A DNA stretch of 19,081 bases from Allobosea sp. (GTDB lineage: Bacteria; Pseudomonadota; Alphaproteobacteria; Rhizobiales; Beijerinckiaceae): NCBI GenBank assembly GCA_021732895.1, contig JAKFWE010000487.1:1-19081 (forward strand). The letters are read 5' to 3'. A program made the position numbers and the translations under genes. The notes beneath the pieces are model-generated. The model worked only from the letters and a program-made list of their open reading frames with translations. It was not told the origin of the DNA and did no database searches. Below, in pieces: positions 7,182 through 14,287 of the stretch (the stretch's first letter is position 1; every line of letters starts with the position of its first letter).

Positions 7182-7207
7182 GCGCCTAATCTTCGAGGCG
7201 CCGGGAA

Positions 7208-7346
7208 CCCTCTCCCGGAGGGAGAGGGCAGGGGAAGGAGTCGGCCGGTGGACGGCTGGCTGTGACCTGCGCGCTGGCGCGCTGGTGGGTTTGAATTCGA
7301 CTGGTCGAGGGGCCTGCCCCTCACCCCTCCCTTGTCCCTACGGGAC
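7208..7346. repeat. Intergenic palindromes downstream of the SCO gene
   Basis: The 259-base gap between the SCO stop and the rplT stop (convergent genes) holds a perfect 9-base stem-loop, CCCTCTCCC/GGGAGAGGG (7208-7228, loop GGA). It also holds GTCCC-TAC-GGGAC (7334-7346) set in C-rich and G-rich flanks. Neither is followed by a T-run on the plus strand, so they are not textbook terminators. They look like the dispersed GC-rich intergenic palindromes common in Hyphomicrobiales, and may still help end transcription of the SCO block. Copy number in the genome cannot be judged here. Confidence 0.5.
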
Positions 7347-7385
7347 GGGGCGCCCCGCGATCTTTCGTGAACTGCTTCTGCACGC

Positions 7386-7412
7386 AAAAAAGGCCGGCGT
7401 CGCCGCCGGCCT
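7386..7412 (-). terminator. Intrinsic terminator of rpmI-rplT
   Basis: On the minus strand an 8-base GC stem, GGCCGGCG / CGCCGGCC (7404-7411 and 7392-7399), with a 4-base loop runs straight into six T residues (7391-7386). It lies 29 bases downstream of the rplT stop. It is a textbook Rho-independent terminator and the clearest one in the window. Confidence 0.92.
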
Positions 7413-7440
7413 CTTCGTTTGTCATGGCGAGCGAAGGAGT

Positions 7441-7818
7441 TCAGGCGGCCTTCGGCTCGGCCTGCGCCAGCGCGCCCTTCACCGTCTCGACGACGGCGGC
7501 GAAGGCGGCCGCATCGTCGATGGCGAGCGCCGAGAGCGTCTTGCGGTCGAGTTCGATCCCGGCCTTGATCAGCCCGCCGATGAAGACCGAATAGGTCAGG
7601 CCGTGCTCGCGCACCGCCGCGTTCAGCCGCTGGATCCAGAGCGCGCGGAACGAGCGCTTGCGGTTCTTGCGGTCGCGATAGGCATACTGCATGGAGCGAT
7701 CGACGGCCGCCTTGGCGGCGCGGATCGTGTTCTTGCGGCGGCCATAGAAGCCCTTGGCGGCCTTGAGCGTCTTCTTGTGCTTGGCGTGGGCGGTTACGCC
7801 CCGTTTCACGCGAGCCAT
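7441..7818 (-). CDS. rplT: 50S ribosomal protein L20
   Basis: A 125-residue product. The N-terminus MARVKRGVTAHAKHKK and the core GFYGRRKNTIRAAK, RDRKNRKRSFRALWIQRLNAA are characteristic of L20, an early-assembly protein that binds 23S rRNA. GGAGAT lies about 7 bases before the ATG. It follows rpmI after 29 bases and ends in a strong terminator. The usual partner infC is about 6.2 kb upstream instead of adjacent. Confidence 0.98.
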   Translation of the reverse strand: MARVKRGVTAHAKHKKTLKAAKGFYGRRKNTIRAAKAAVDRSMQYAYRDRKNRKRSFRALWIQRLNAAVREHGLTYSVFIGGLIKAGIELDRKTLSALAIDDAAAFAAVVETVKGALAQAEPKAA

Positions 7819-7847
7819 GTGTGATCTCCGGAAAGGTTTAAGGGGCG

Positions 7848-8048
7848 TCAGCCGTTGGGGAGGAAATATTTCTTCACGTTGGCCGCATCGCCCTCGAAGA
7901 GGACGTTGGTGCCGCGGTTATTGCGGAGTTGCTTGTTGGTCCGCTTGATCATCCCGTGACGCTTGCCGGCCTGTGCGTAGAGCACTTTCCCGGTTCCGGT
8001 GATCTTGAAGCGCTTCTTGGCGCTCGACTTCGTCTTGATCTTGGGCAT
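7848..8048 (-). CDS. rpmI: 50S ribosomal protein L35
   Basis: A 66-residue basic protein, MPKIKTKSSAKKRFKITGTGKV..., with KRTNKQLRNNRG and C-terminal VKKYFLPNG. This is a full-length alphaproteobacterial L35, a component of the large ribosomal subunit. A strong ribosome site (GAGGAG) lies 6 bases upstream of the ATG. It forms a two-gene operon with rplT. Since infC is remote, it must have its own promoter in 8049-8200. Confidence 0.98.
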   Translation of the reverse strand: MPKIKTKSSAKKRFKITGTGKVLYAQAGKRHGMIKRTNKQLRNNRGTNVLFEGDAANVKKYFLPNG

Positions 8049-8094
8049 TTCGGCTCCTCACAGGTCGCGAGCGCGCGAATTGCGCCGCTTCAAT

Positions 8095-8113
8095 TTTGCT
8101 TGCTGGAAGCAAA
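8095..8113 (-). promoter_or_regulatory. Hairpin in the rpmI leader
   Basis: TTTGCTT (8095-8101) and AAGCAAA (8107-8113) form a perfect 7-base stem with a 5-base loop, 47 bases upstream of the rpmI start. It is AT-rich compared with its surroundings. It could be part of the promoter or an untranslated leader structure. In many bacteria this operon is controlled by L20 or IF3 through the leader, but I see no convincing L20-site mimic, so the role is open. There is no downstream T-run that would make it a terminator. Confidence 0.35.
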
Positions 8114-8204
8114 GAACGATCGCCACGGCAGCCCTTATCAGCCGGGCGATCGAAGGACGCGCGTATGGCAGAAAAGGCGGGGGGTGGCAAGCTCCTGTGC
8201 TGGT

Positions 8205-8316
8205 TCAGGAGATATGAGACGGGGTTGGTCTCGTGCTGCCGATTTTTGAGAGGTATTCCTCCGGTGTGAGATCGCCAAGGGCCTGATGGGGCCTGATGGT
8301 CTTGAAGCGACGGGCG
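8205..8316 (-). pseudogene. C-terminal remnant of an IS3-type transposase
   Basis: Translating the minus strand from about 8316 gives RFKTIRPHQALGDLTPEEYL, then SKIGSTRPTPSHIS and a TGA at 8207-8205. The RPHQALG-LTPEEYL block is the hallmark C-terminal end of the rve integrase domain in IS3-family OrfB transposases. Only this tail is present: the DDE catalytic region and any OrfA are missing, and the reading frame runs into the 3' end of the SDR gene (stop at 8346). It is a degraded insertion-sequence scar between rpmI and the SDR gene and may mark the join where the inserted segment met the ribosomal-protein genes. The exact left limit is uncertain. Confidence 0.75.
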
Positions 8317-8345
8317 AAGCCGCTCGCCGCCATGGCCGCGCTTTG

Positions 8346-9233
8346 TCAGGCGAGTTGTCCGCCAGTGACGTCGAGGTCCATACCGGTCACGCTCGTAGCC
8401 TCGTCGGATGCGAGGAACATGACCGCGCGCGCGATCTCGGCCGTCGTCATGATGCGCGGCGTGACGAATGTCGGAGCGGCCTGTTCATAGGTCACGTTCT
8501 GGAAGGCGAAACTTTCGCGAAGCTGCGGCGTGTCAACCGCAAGCGGGCTGATCGAGTTGACGCGGATGTTGTGCTTCGCGTTCGCCACCGCGACCGCCTT
8601 GGTCATTCCGATGACAGCGTGTTTCGAGGCGTTGTAGGCGGCGGTGTTCGGCCAGGCCTTGTGGCCTGCGACGGAGGCCATGTTGACGATCACGCCGCGG
8701 CCGCGCGCGCGCATCACAGGAACCTCGTATTTCATCGCATAGAAGGTTCCGGCAGCGTTCGTGAGCATGATGTCGAGAAAGTTGTCGATCGCCATGTCCT
8801 GGATCTCGGCGGGCGTCATGAAAATGCCGGCGTTATTGAAGGCGATGTCGATACTCCCGAAGGCGGCGACCGCACCATCGACCAGCGCATTCACCTCGTC
8901 GGGCTTGCGCACGTCGGCGGGGATGTATCGCGCCTTGCCGCCCATCGCCGCGATCCCCGCCTCGACCTCGCGCCCCAGCGCCTGACGCCGACCACAGAAA
9001 GCGACGCGCGCGCCTTCGCGGGCGAAGGCCTCGGCTGCGGTCCGGCCGATGCCGGAGGTCGCCCCCGTGACGAGCACGACTTTTCCGGCGAAGCGACCGG
9101 CGGGGTTGGCGCGCCCCGTCAATGCGGCGGGGTTCAGCGTGTTCGCGGCGGCGGCGCCTGCAATCGATGCGGTCGCGCCCAATGACAGGGCGCTGACCAC
9201 AGCTCGCCGGGCGGGATTGATCAGCTCGTTCAT
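8346..9233 (-). CDS. Short-chain dehydrogenase/reductase with N-terminal Tat-like leader
   Basis: A 295-residue classical SDR. It has the cofactor motif TGATSGIG (56-63), CGRR (80-83, suggesting NADP), NNAG (133-136), the catalytic S187 in MASVAG and Y200-NAS-K204. The C-terminal DVTGGQLA is also typical. The usual SDR core starts near residue 48 (RFAGKVVLVTG). The extra N-terminal 45 residues contain ARRAVVSALSLGATASIAGAAAA, a twin-Arg plus hydrophobic leader, so export is possible although cytoplasmic action is usual for NADP enzymes. A ribosome site (GAGG) precedes the ATG. It is divergent from the AraC regulator (123-base gap), which probably controls it. The substrate cannot be predicted. 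Confidence 0.9.
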   Translation of the reverse strand: MNELINPARRAVVSALSLGATASIAGAAAANTLNPAALTGRANPAGRFAGKVVLVTGATSGIGRTAAEAFAREGARVAFCGRRQALGREVEAGIAAMGGKARYIPADVRKPDEVNALVDGAVAAFGSIDIAFNNAGIFMTPAEIQDMAIDNFLDIMLTNAAGTFYAMKYEVPVMRARGRGVIVNMASVAGHKAWPNTAAYNASKHAVIGMTKAVAVANAKHNIRVNSISPLAVDTPQLRESFAFQNVTYEQAAPTFVTPRIMTTAEIARAVMFLASDEATSVTGMDLDVTGGQLA

Positions 9234-9261
9234 GACGGACCTCGCGATGTGTGACGGCGCG

Positions 9262-9276
9262 CCAAGCTATGCTTGG
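9262..9276. promoter_or_regulatory. Candidate operator between SDR and AraC genes
   Basis: CCAAGC-TAT-GCTTGG is a perfect 6-base inverted repeat with a 3-base spacer, 29 bases before the SDR start and 81 bases before the AraC-type start. A symmetric site in the shared control region is a natural place for the adjacent regulator or another dimeric factor to bind. No clear -35/-10 pair was identified. Confidence 0.4.
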
Positions 9277-9356
9277 TTCGTCCTGCTGCGCTTGTCGCGC
9301 GTTGTCGTCAGCCGAGACCGATTGCTGTATTGTGCCGGCGATCGGAGAATGACGAC

Positions 9357-10244
9357 ATGCCCGGCGACGCCGGAAGCCCCGCCCTTGTCGAGATGGCTCG
9401 CGTGCTCGACACGCCGCCCGAGCCTGCGGCGGCGACGCTCGCCGACGGCGTGGTCTCGGTGACGCGCGCATGGCGACACGGTGCGTTGCACGACCGCGTC
9501 GCGCCGATGACCGATCATGTCTTCATGACCTATCTCGGCGGCGTGCAGACCATCGAAAGGCGATCCGAAGGACGCATCGCGCGAGCATGGACCCGACCTG
9601 GCGCGGTGACGCTCATCCCGGCCCGGTCGGAGGCGCGCTGGGACATAGGTGGCAGCATTTCGGTCGTTCACGCCTACGTCAACCCGGCAGGGCTCTCGGA
9701 TTACGCCCGTCGTCATGGGTTGCCCGACGCGGTGCCGACCGAGCCCATGGCCGAGAACGACGAGACGGGCAGCCGGATTCTGAGCCTGTTGGCGGAGGCT
9801 GCGGCCGGGCCGTCTACAGCCGATCGGCTATTCGCCGAAGAGGCGGCTGCTCTTCTCTGCGCCCATCTTCTGCGTTCCCATTGCGGTCGGTCCGCGCCGC
9901 TTCCTGCTCATGGAGGTCTGGCTCCATGGCAGCTCAAGTGCGTCATGAACCATTTGCAGGATCATCTCGCCGACGACGTTTCGCTGGCCGAACTCGCGGC
10001 GCTGGTTGGCCTCTCGAGCTATCATCTCTGCCGCGCCTTCAAGGCTTCGACGGGGTTGCCGCCGCACCGCTGGCGGCTCGCGCGTCGCATCGAGCGGGCG
10101 AGAGAGCTACTCGAGCACAGCGAGATTTCGATCACGGATGTTGCCGCCGCCGTCGGCTATGAAGACCCCAGCCAGCTCGCCGCCGTATTCCGCAAGACGC
10201 TCGGCATGAGCCCAACCCGGTATCGGAGAGAGCGGCGGTCATAA
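9357..10244 (+). CDS. AraC-family transcriptional regulator
   Basis: A 295-residue protein. The N-terminal sensor half (about 1-180) has no motif I can assign to a ligand. The C-terminal 100 residues form the double helix-turn-helix of AraC/XylS: DVSLAELAALVGLSSYHLCRAFKAST, then ITDVAAAVGYEDPSQLAAVFRKTLGMSPTRYRR. The ATG at 9357 has GGAGA (9343-9347) 9 bases upstream; a TTG at 9273 would lengthen it without a ribosome site. It is divergent from the SDR gene and upstream of the BKACE gene on the same strand (91-base gap). Local control of the SDR, and perhaps of BKACE, is likely by position only. Confidence 0.92.
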   Translation: MPGDAGSPALVEMARVLDTPPEPAAATLADGVVSVTRAWRHGALHDRVAPMTDHVFMTYLGGVQTIERRSEGRIARAWTRPGAVTLIPARSEARWDIGGSISVVHAYVNPAGLSDYARRHGLPDAVPTEPMAENDETGSRILSLLAEAAAGPSTADRLFAEEAAALLCAHLLRSHCGRSAPLPAHGGLAPWQLKCVMNHLQDHLADDVSLAELAALVGLSSYHLCRAFKASTGLPPHRWRLARRIERARELLEHSEISITDVAAAVGYEDPSQLAAVFRKTLGMSPTRYRRERRS

Positions 10245-10335
10245 ACCGGCGAGGTTTAGGTTGCTCTTGTCCTTGCGGTCTCGAGCGGGTCTTTATCGCG
10301 TTCGACCGGACCGTCACCGAAAGCGGCGAAGCCTC

Positions 10336-11160
10336 ATGCCCCCCTGCATCATCACCGTCGCCATCACCGGTTCGCTGCCGACCAAGCGCGACAACCCGGC
10401 CGTGCCGATCGCGATTTCCGAGCAGATCGAATCGACGCAGGAGGCCTTCGAGGCCGGAGCCACGCTCGCCCATTGCCATGTCCGCACCGACGAGGGCGCG
10501 CCGACCGCCGATCCGGAGCGCTTCGGCCGGTTGCTGGAGGGCCTGCGCAAGCACTGCCCCGGCATGATCGTGCAGCTCTCGACCGGCGGACGCTCGGGCG
10601 CCGGGCGCGAGCGCGGCGGCATGATCCCGCTGAAGCCCGAGATGTGCTCGCTTTCGACCGGCTCGTGCAATTTCCCCACGCGCGTCTACGAGAACAGCCC
10701 CGATCTCGTCGATTGGCTGGCGGCCGAGATGAAGGCCCATGGCGTCAAGCCGGAGATCGAGGCCTTCGACCTGTCGATGATCTTCAAGGCGGTCGAGATG
10801 GAGGCCGCAGGCGCGATCGCGGGGCCGCTGCATGTCCAGTTCGTGATGGGCGTGAAGAACGCCATGCCGGTGGACCGGGCGGCCTTCGAGTTCTTCATCG
10901 CCACGCTGAAGCGTCTCGCGCCGGACGCGACCTGGACCGGGGCGGGCATCGGGCGCGACCAGATCACGCTCAACCGCTGGTCGCTGGAGCTCGGCGGCCA
11001 CTGCCGCACCGGGCTGGAGGACAATGTCAGGCTCGACCGCGAGACGCTCGCCCCCTCCAACGCGGCGCTGGTCAGGCGCATCGTCGATCTCTGCCCTGAG
11101 TATGGCAGGCGGCCGGCGACAGTTGCGGAAGCGCGCGCGCTGCTCTCCCTGCCCGTCTGA
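10336..11160 (+). CDS. BKACE-family (DUF849) beta-keto acid cleavage enzyme
   Basis: A 274-residue TIM-barrel protein of the BKACE family (3-keto-5-aminohexanoate cleavage enzyme and relatives), which are Zn-dependent enzymes that condense a beta-keto acid with acetyl-CoA to give acetoacetate and a new CoA ester. The zinc ligands are visible as H46 and H48 in AHCHVR and E228 in GGHCRTGLEDN, matching the positions known for Kce. The N-terminus (CIITVAITGS) and VQLSTGG are family strands. The ATG at 10336 opens on this N-terminus; a TTG at 10261 is a less likely start. The substrate differs between subfamilies and cannot be fixed from sequence alone. It is convergent with the Crp-like gene. Confidence 0.92.
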   Translation: MPPCIITVAITGSLPTKRDNPAVPIAISEQIESTQEAFEAGATLAHCHVRTDEGAPTADPERFGRLLEGLRKHCPGMIVQLSTGGRSGAGRERGGMIPLKPEMCSLSTGSCNFPTRVYENSPDLVDWLAAEMKAHGVKPEIEAFDLSMIFKAVEMEAAGAIAGPLHVQFVMGVKNAMPVDRAAFEFFIATLKRLAPDATWTGAGIGRDQITLNRWSLELGGHCRTGLEDNVRLDRETLAPSNAALVRRIVDLCPEYGRRPATVAEARALLSLPV

Positions 11161-11196
11161 GCCGCAAGCGGCGCCTCATCCCGGCTTGAACGGGCG

Positions 11197-11760
11197 TCAT
11201 GGCCGAGCCCCTCGACCAGCGGCCTGACGCGATCTCTTGCGCCTTTTGGCGAGATCGCGATACAGCGCCTCGGGCGTGACCGCCAGTTCCGTGGCCAGCG
11301 ACGACCAGCCACCCCTCGCCGGCAGGACGCCGTCGTATAGGGCGAGCCAGGCGTCCAGCCGTTCCGAGACCGTCTTCAGGGCCAGGATTTCGCATCGGGT
11401 CCGAGTGCGCTGCACCTCGCGCGACAGGTCTTCCGCCAGTGCGGCGAGGAAGCCGGGCGCATCCGGCCCCGCCAATAGCCGCTCGCGCCGCACGCTGGCG
11501 AGGCGGCTCGCCTGCGGCGCCGACGCCGTGCAGTGATAATGGTGGCTGAAACACGAGGCCTCGGCGAGAAGCGCGCCCGCCCCTGCGCGCTGAAGCACGA
11601 GTTCGGCCCCTGACGCGCCATACCGCGCCAGCGTCACCTCCCCATCGAGCACGACGTAGATCCGGCTGACGGCGTCGCCTTCCCGAAACAGGGCCTGATC
11701 CGGCTCAAGGGAATGCTGCGCATCCTGAACGTCGAGAACGTAGGCGGCCGCCTTTGACAT
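11197..11760 (-). CDS. Crp/Fnr-family transcriptional regulator
   Basis: A 187-residue regulator. The N-terminal beta-roll cNMP-binding-like domain (about 15-95) contains LFREGDAVSRIYVVLDGEVTLARYG and EASCFSHHYHCTASAPQASRLASV. A dimer helix follows, then the C-terminal helix-turn-helix WSSLATELAVTPEALYRDLAKRRK. The segment ASCFSHHYHCTA, with two Cys and three His, could sense a metal or redox state, but no four-Cys FNR cluster is present. The start at 11760 was chosen as the beginning of conserved-looking sequence; ATGs at 11772 and 11811 are alternatives and no strong ribosome site decides. It is divergent from the Spy-like gene across only 65 bases, so it probably controls that gene. Confidence 0.88.
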   Translation of the reverse strand: MSKAAAYVLDVQDAQHSLEPDQALFREGDAVSRIYVVLDGEVTLARYGASGAELVLQRAGAGALLAEASCFSHHYHCTASAPQASRLASVRRERLLAGPDAPGFLAALAEDLSREVQRTRTRCEILALKTVSERLDAWLALYDGVLPARGGWSSLATELAVTPEALYRDLAKRRKRSRQAAGRGARP

Positions 11761-11825
11761 GATCGCTATCATGTCGGAACTGATCCGCTTCTGGCAAGAC
11801 GGGGCAACCATCTGGAGATTGCGCC

Positions 11826-12356
11826 ATGAGATGCCGGCTCGTCGCGACCACGCTTCTGCTCCTCGTCCAGTCCGCCGCCGCGCAGCACGCGGGGCATGAC
11901 CATGCCAAGGAGCAGCCCTATGCCGGTCTCGAGGCGCGCGCGGTCGTCTCGCTCCCGGCCGATGAGATCGCGGGGCTGCGAGCCGGGCGTGGACTGAGCC
12001 TTGCGCTGCCGGCCGAGCTCAACGGCTATCCCGGCCCGCTGCATGTGCTCGAACTCGCGGAGCGGCTTCGCCTGACGCCGGAGCAGACGCGCCGGACGGA
12101 AGCGCTGCTCGCCAGCATGCGACGCGAAGCGATCGCATTGGGCGAGGCCGTGATCGCCGCCGAGAGCCGGCTCGACCTGCTCTTCAGGGAGAAGCGCGCG
12201 ACGGCGGACAATCTGGCGACGGAAACCGCGCAGGCCGGCGCGGCGCGCGCGGCGCTCAGGGCGGCGCATCTGCGCTACCACCTCGTCATGCGCGACCTGC
12301 TGACCGAGGGCCAGATCGCCCTGTACCGGCAGGCGCGCGGCTACCTGCCGCGATAG
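11826..12356 (+). CDS. Periplasmic Spy/CpxP-like protein with His-rich N-terminus
   Basis: A 176-residue protein. A signal peptide (1-19, QSAAAQ) is followed by HAGHDHAKE (21-29), a likely metal-binding stretch. The rest is helical, with HVLELAERLRLTPEQTRRTEALLASMRREA (about 73-102), LG-x-A-VIAAESRLDLLFREKRAT and HLRYHLVMRDLLTEGQIALYRQARGY. LTPEQ followed by long amphipathic helices is typical of the Spy/CpxP and CnrR-like periplasmic stress and metal-sensing proteins. It is controlled from a short region shared with the Crp/Fnr gene. Its 3' end overlaps the convergent DUF1176-like gene by 16 bases. Confidence 0.8.
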   Translation: MRCRLVATTLLLLVQSAAAQHAGHDHAKEQPYAGLEARAVVSLPADEIAGLRAGRGLSLALPAELNGYPGPLHVLELAERLRLTPEQTRRTEALLASMRREAIALGEAVIAAESRLDLLFREKRATADNLATETAQAGAARAALRAAHLRYHLVMRDLLTEGQIALYRQARGYLPR

Positions 12357-13393
12357 ACCAGCGGGAACTGCTCGGGCTTGACCGTCTTGCCGTCGCAGGC
12401 CTCTTTCTCACGATACTCGACGAGGACGAATTCGCCGGCCTCGTTGACGCGGTGGCGCTCATAGACGCCGCAATCGCCCGTGCTGCGGCCGAGCGCGACG
12501 CCGGTGACGGTGCGCGCCCTCACATCCCAGCTCGGCGACATCAGTTCGGCCGGTTCGCTGGTGCGCTTCCTGCCGGGCGGGGCCTTGAACGTCAGGAAGC
12601 TCAGATTCTGGGCCGGATCGGGCAGATAGACCAGCGCGAAGACCGAATTGCCCTGAATGTTGAAGATCTGGCAGCGGATCTCCCAGATCGCCGATTCCTC
12701 CGACATCTGGAAGCCGGTGACGCCCATCTTCATCACCTCGGGATTGCAGCCATATCGCTTCTCGGCCTGCGCCAGCACCGCGCGGGGCACCTGGGCGGGC
12801 CTGACCTGGTAGCGGGTGAACTGGGCAGGCGCGCCGCCGGCAGGCGCGCCGCCGACAGGCGCGGCAGCCTGCGCCGGCGGCGGAGGCGCGGCGGCGCTCA
12901 TGCAGCCGGCCCCGCCCTTCACCGAGGCCCTGAACTGCTGCTTGCCGGGCAGGCTCAACACCAGCGAGCCGCTCTCGATCTCGACGGCCTCGCCCTCGAT
13001 CTCGCCGAGCTTCAGCTCCAGCACGGCGAAACCCTCGCCCTGCGCCAGCTTATAAAGTTGGTAGGGATGGAGCCCGTAACCGCCGGCTTTCCCGCCGACC
13101 GCGACGCGGGTCATGGTCAGGATCTGATCGCCGATCTTGATGCGGGCCGGCTGGCGGGTGTTGTTCTGGCCTGTCAGCGCCTCGCTGAAGATGAAGGCGT
13201 AGCGGTCCTTGTCGGGATCGCGATTGGCCTGCCAGAGCGCGATGGAGCAGCCCTTCGAGCGATCGACCTCGGCCCTGTCGAAGAGCTTGAGGTCGATCCT
13301 GCCGTCATCGGGTTTCGCTTGCGCCAAGGCGAGCGACGGCGACAGCAGAAACGCCAGCGCCGCCAGGCGCCAGCCGGGACGATCACACGTCAT
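12341..13393 (-). CDS. Exported DUF1176-like protein
   Basis: A 350-residue secreted protein with a signal peptide (1-25, SPSLALAQ). The N-terminal domain (about 30-165) has a single Cys near each end. A Pro/Ala/Gly linker follows (about 168-191), and then a C-terminal domain containing MSPSWDVRARTVTGVALGRSTGDCGVY, FVLVEYREKEACDGK and FPLVYRGR. The GDCG...EACDG ending resembles DUF1176, a family of unknown function. The linker is encoded by two exact 15-base repeats and a degenerate third (about 12826-12870). Cys residues are paired as expected for periplasmic disulfides. The gene stands alone on the minus strand between the aldolase (upstream) and the convergent Spy-like gene. Function unknown. 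Confidence 0.75.
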   Translation of the reverse strand: MTCDRPGWRLAALAFLLSPSLALAQAKPDDGRIDLKLFDRAEVDRSKGCSIALWQANRDPDKDRYAFIFSEALTGQNNTRQPARIKIGDQILTMTRVAVGGKAGGYGLHPYQLYKLAQGEGFAVLELKLGEIEGEAVEIESGSLVLSLPGKQQFRASVKGGAGCMSAAAPPPPAQAAAPVGGAPAGGAPAQFTRYQVRPAQVPRAVLAQAEKRYGCNPEVMKMGVTGFQMSEESAIWEIRCQIFNIQGNSVFALVYLPDPAQNLSFLTFKAPPGRKRTSEPAELMSPSWDVRARTVTGVALGRSTGDCGVYERHRVNEAGEFVLVEYREKEACDGKTVKPEQFPLVYRGR

Positions 13394-13471
13394 TGGTCCG
13401 CTCCCCCGAGCCCTCAGGCGCGAAGCCTAGCCAAAGCCGAGCATACGCGAAACCGGAATGATGGCGGAGCG

Positions 13472-14203
13472 TCAGACGCCCTGCATCCGCATCAGCGCCT
13501 CGAAATGTCGCTCCGCCTGGTAGACCAGCACCTGGCGCCATTCGCGCGCCGTCGCCTCGATCTCCTGCTGCGGGATCAGCCGCAGCGGCCTGCCGGTCGA
13601 CATCGCCAGCACCTGCTGCCTGCAGGCGCGCTCAAGGAAATACAGGTCGTCGAAGGCGACCGCGACCGACGGCCCGCCGATGGTGACGCCGTGATGGGCG
13701 AGGAAGGTGACGTCCGCCCCCGCATCGGCCCTGTTGGCGGCAACGATCGCCTCGCCCTCGCCGGCGTCGAGCGCCAGACCGCCGAAATGATCGACATAGA
13801 GCGTGCGGCCATGGAAGCGGCAGGCGGTCTGGTGCGCCATCTCCAGCCGGCCGCCCTCCACCATCGTCAGCGCCGTGGCATAGGGCATGTGGACGTGCAG
13901 CACCGCGACATGGCGCGGATTGGCCTTGTGGGCGGCGACATGGATGTTGAGCGCGGTCGCCTCGACCTCGCCCTCCCCTTCCAGGATCGCGCCCCTGTCG
14001 TCGATCAGCAGCAGGTCGGAGGGCTTCATCTCGGCCCAGTGGACGCCGTAGGGATTGATCAGGTAGCGCGGGGCGCCATCGCCGGCGTCGGGCAGCGCCA
14101 CCGAGAAATGGTTGCAGATGCCCTCGTTGAGCTCGAACTTCGCAGCCAGGCGAAGCGCGGCGGCGAGATCGCGGCGCTGATGGGTGAGGCTGGGCTGGGG
14201 CAT
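13472..14203 (-). CDS. Class II aldolase/adducin family protein
   Basis: A 243-residue cytoplasmic enzyme of the fuculose-phosphate aldolase / adducin-head family. Zinc ligands are visible as H103 and H105 in VLHVHMPYATALT and the third His in FLAHHGV (170-171); E81 in GEGEVEATALNIH is the likely acid/base. The N-terminal ICNHFSVALP (29-38) and the mid-protein YGVHWAEMKPSDLLLID are typical of the members often annotated as decarboxylase/aldolase. The start at 14203 (MPQPSLTHQRRDL) was chosen for the conserved N-terminus; ATGs at 14239 and 14266 would place the leader inside a palindromic repeat. It lies downstream of infC on the same strand, which is not a usual arrangement. Confidence 0.9.
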   Translation of the reverse strand: MPQPSLTHQRRDLAAALRLAAKFELNEGICNHFSVALPDAGDGAPRYLINPYGVHWAEMKPSDLLLIDDRGAILEGEGEVEATALNIHVAAHKANPRHVAVLHVHMPYATALTMVEGGRLEMAHQTACRFHGRTLYVDHFGGLALDAGEGEAIVAANRADAGADVTFLAHHGVTIGGPSVAVAFDDLYFLERACRQQVLAMSTGRPLRLIPQQEIEATAREWRQVLVYQAERHFEALMRMQGV

Positions 14204-14218
14204 GGGGGGCTCACGCTT

Positions 14219-14272
14219 GGTCGGGCTTGACCCGACCATCTCTGGACGATGAGACCTTCCGGTCAAGCCCGA
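14219..14272. repeat. Palindromic intergenic repeat between infC and the aldolase
   Basis: TCGGGCTTGACC (14221-14232) is the exact reverse complement of GGTCAAGCCCGA (14261-14272). Nested in the left arm is a second perfect hairpin, GGTCGGG-CTTGA-CCCGACC (14219-14237). The whole unit can fold as one long or one short hairpin. The GGGCTTGACCCGA core is a motif I associate with dispersed palindromes in Hyphomicrobiales genomes. It sits 15 bases after infC, where it may act on transcription or mRNA stability. Confidence 0.6.
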
Positions 14273-14287
14273 GGGTGACGCCAGCTC

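Noticed and set aside
7208..7228. Hairpin after the SCO gene as an intrinsic terminator
   Set aside because: The stem is perfect but no T-run follows on the plus strand, so it is listed as a palindromic repeat instead.
12826..12870. 15-base tandem repeat in the DUF1176-like gene
   Set aside because: It encodes an in-frame Ala/Pro/Gly linker between two domains, so it is a coding repeat and not a mobile or regulatory element.
12452..14230. A 592-codon open frame on the plus strand
   Set aside because: It lies opposite the DUF1176-like and aldolase genes and its translation is low-complexity Arg/Ala/Gly-rich. It is a high-GC antisense artefact.
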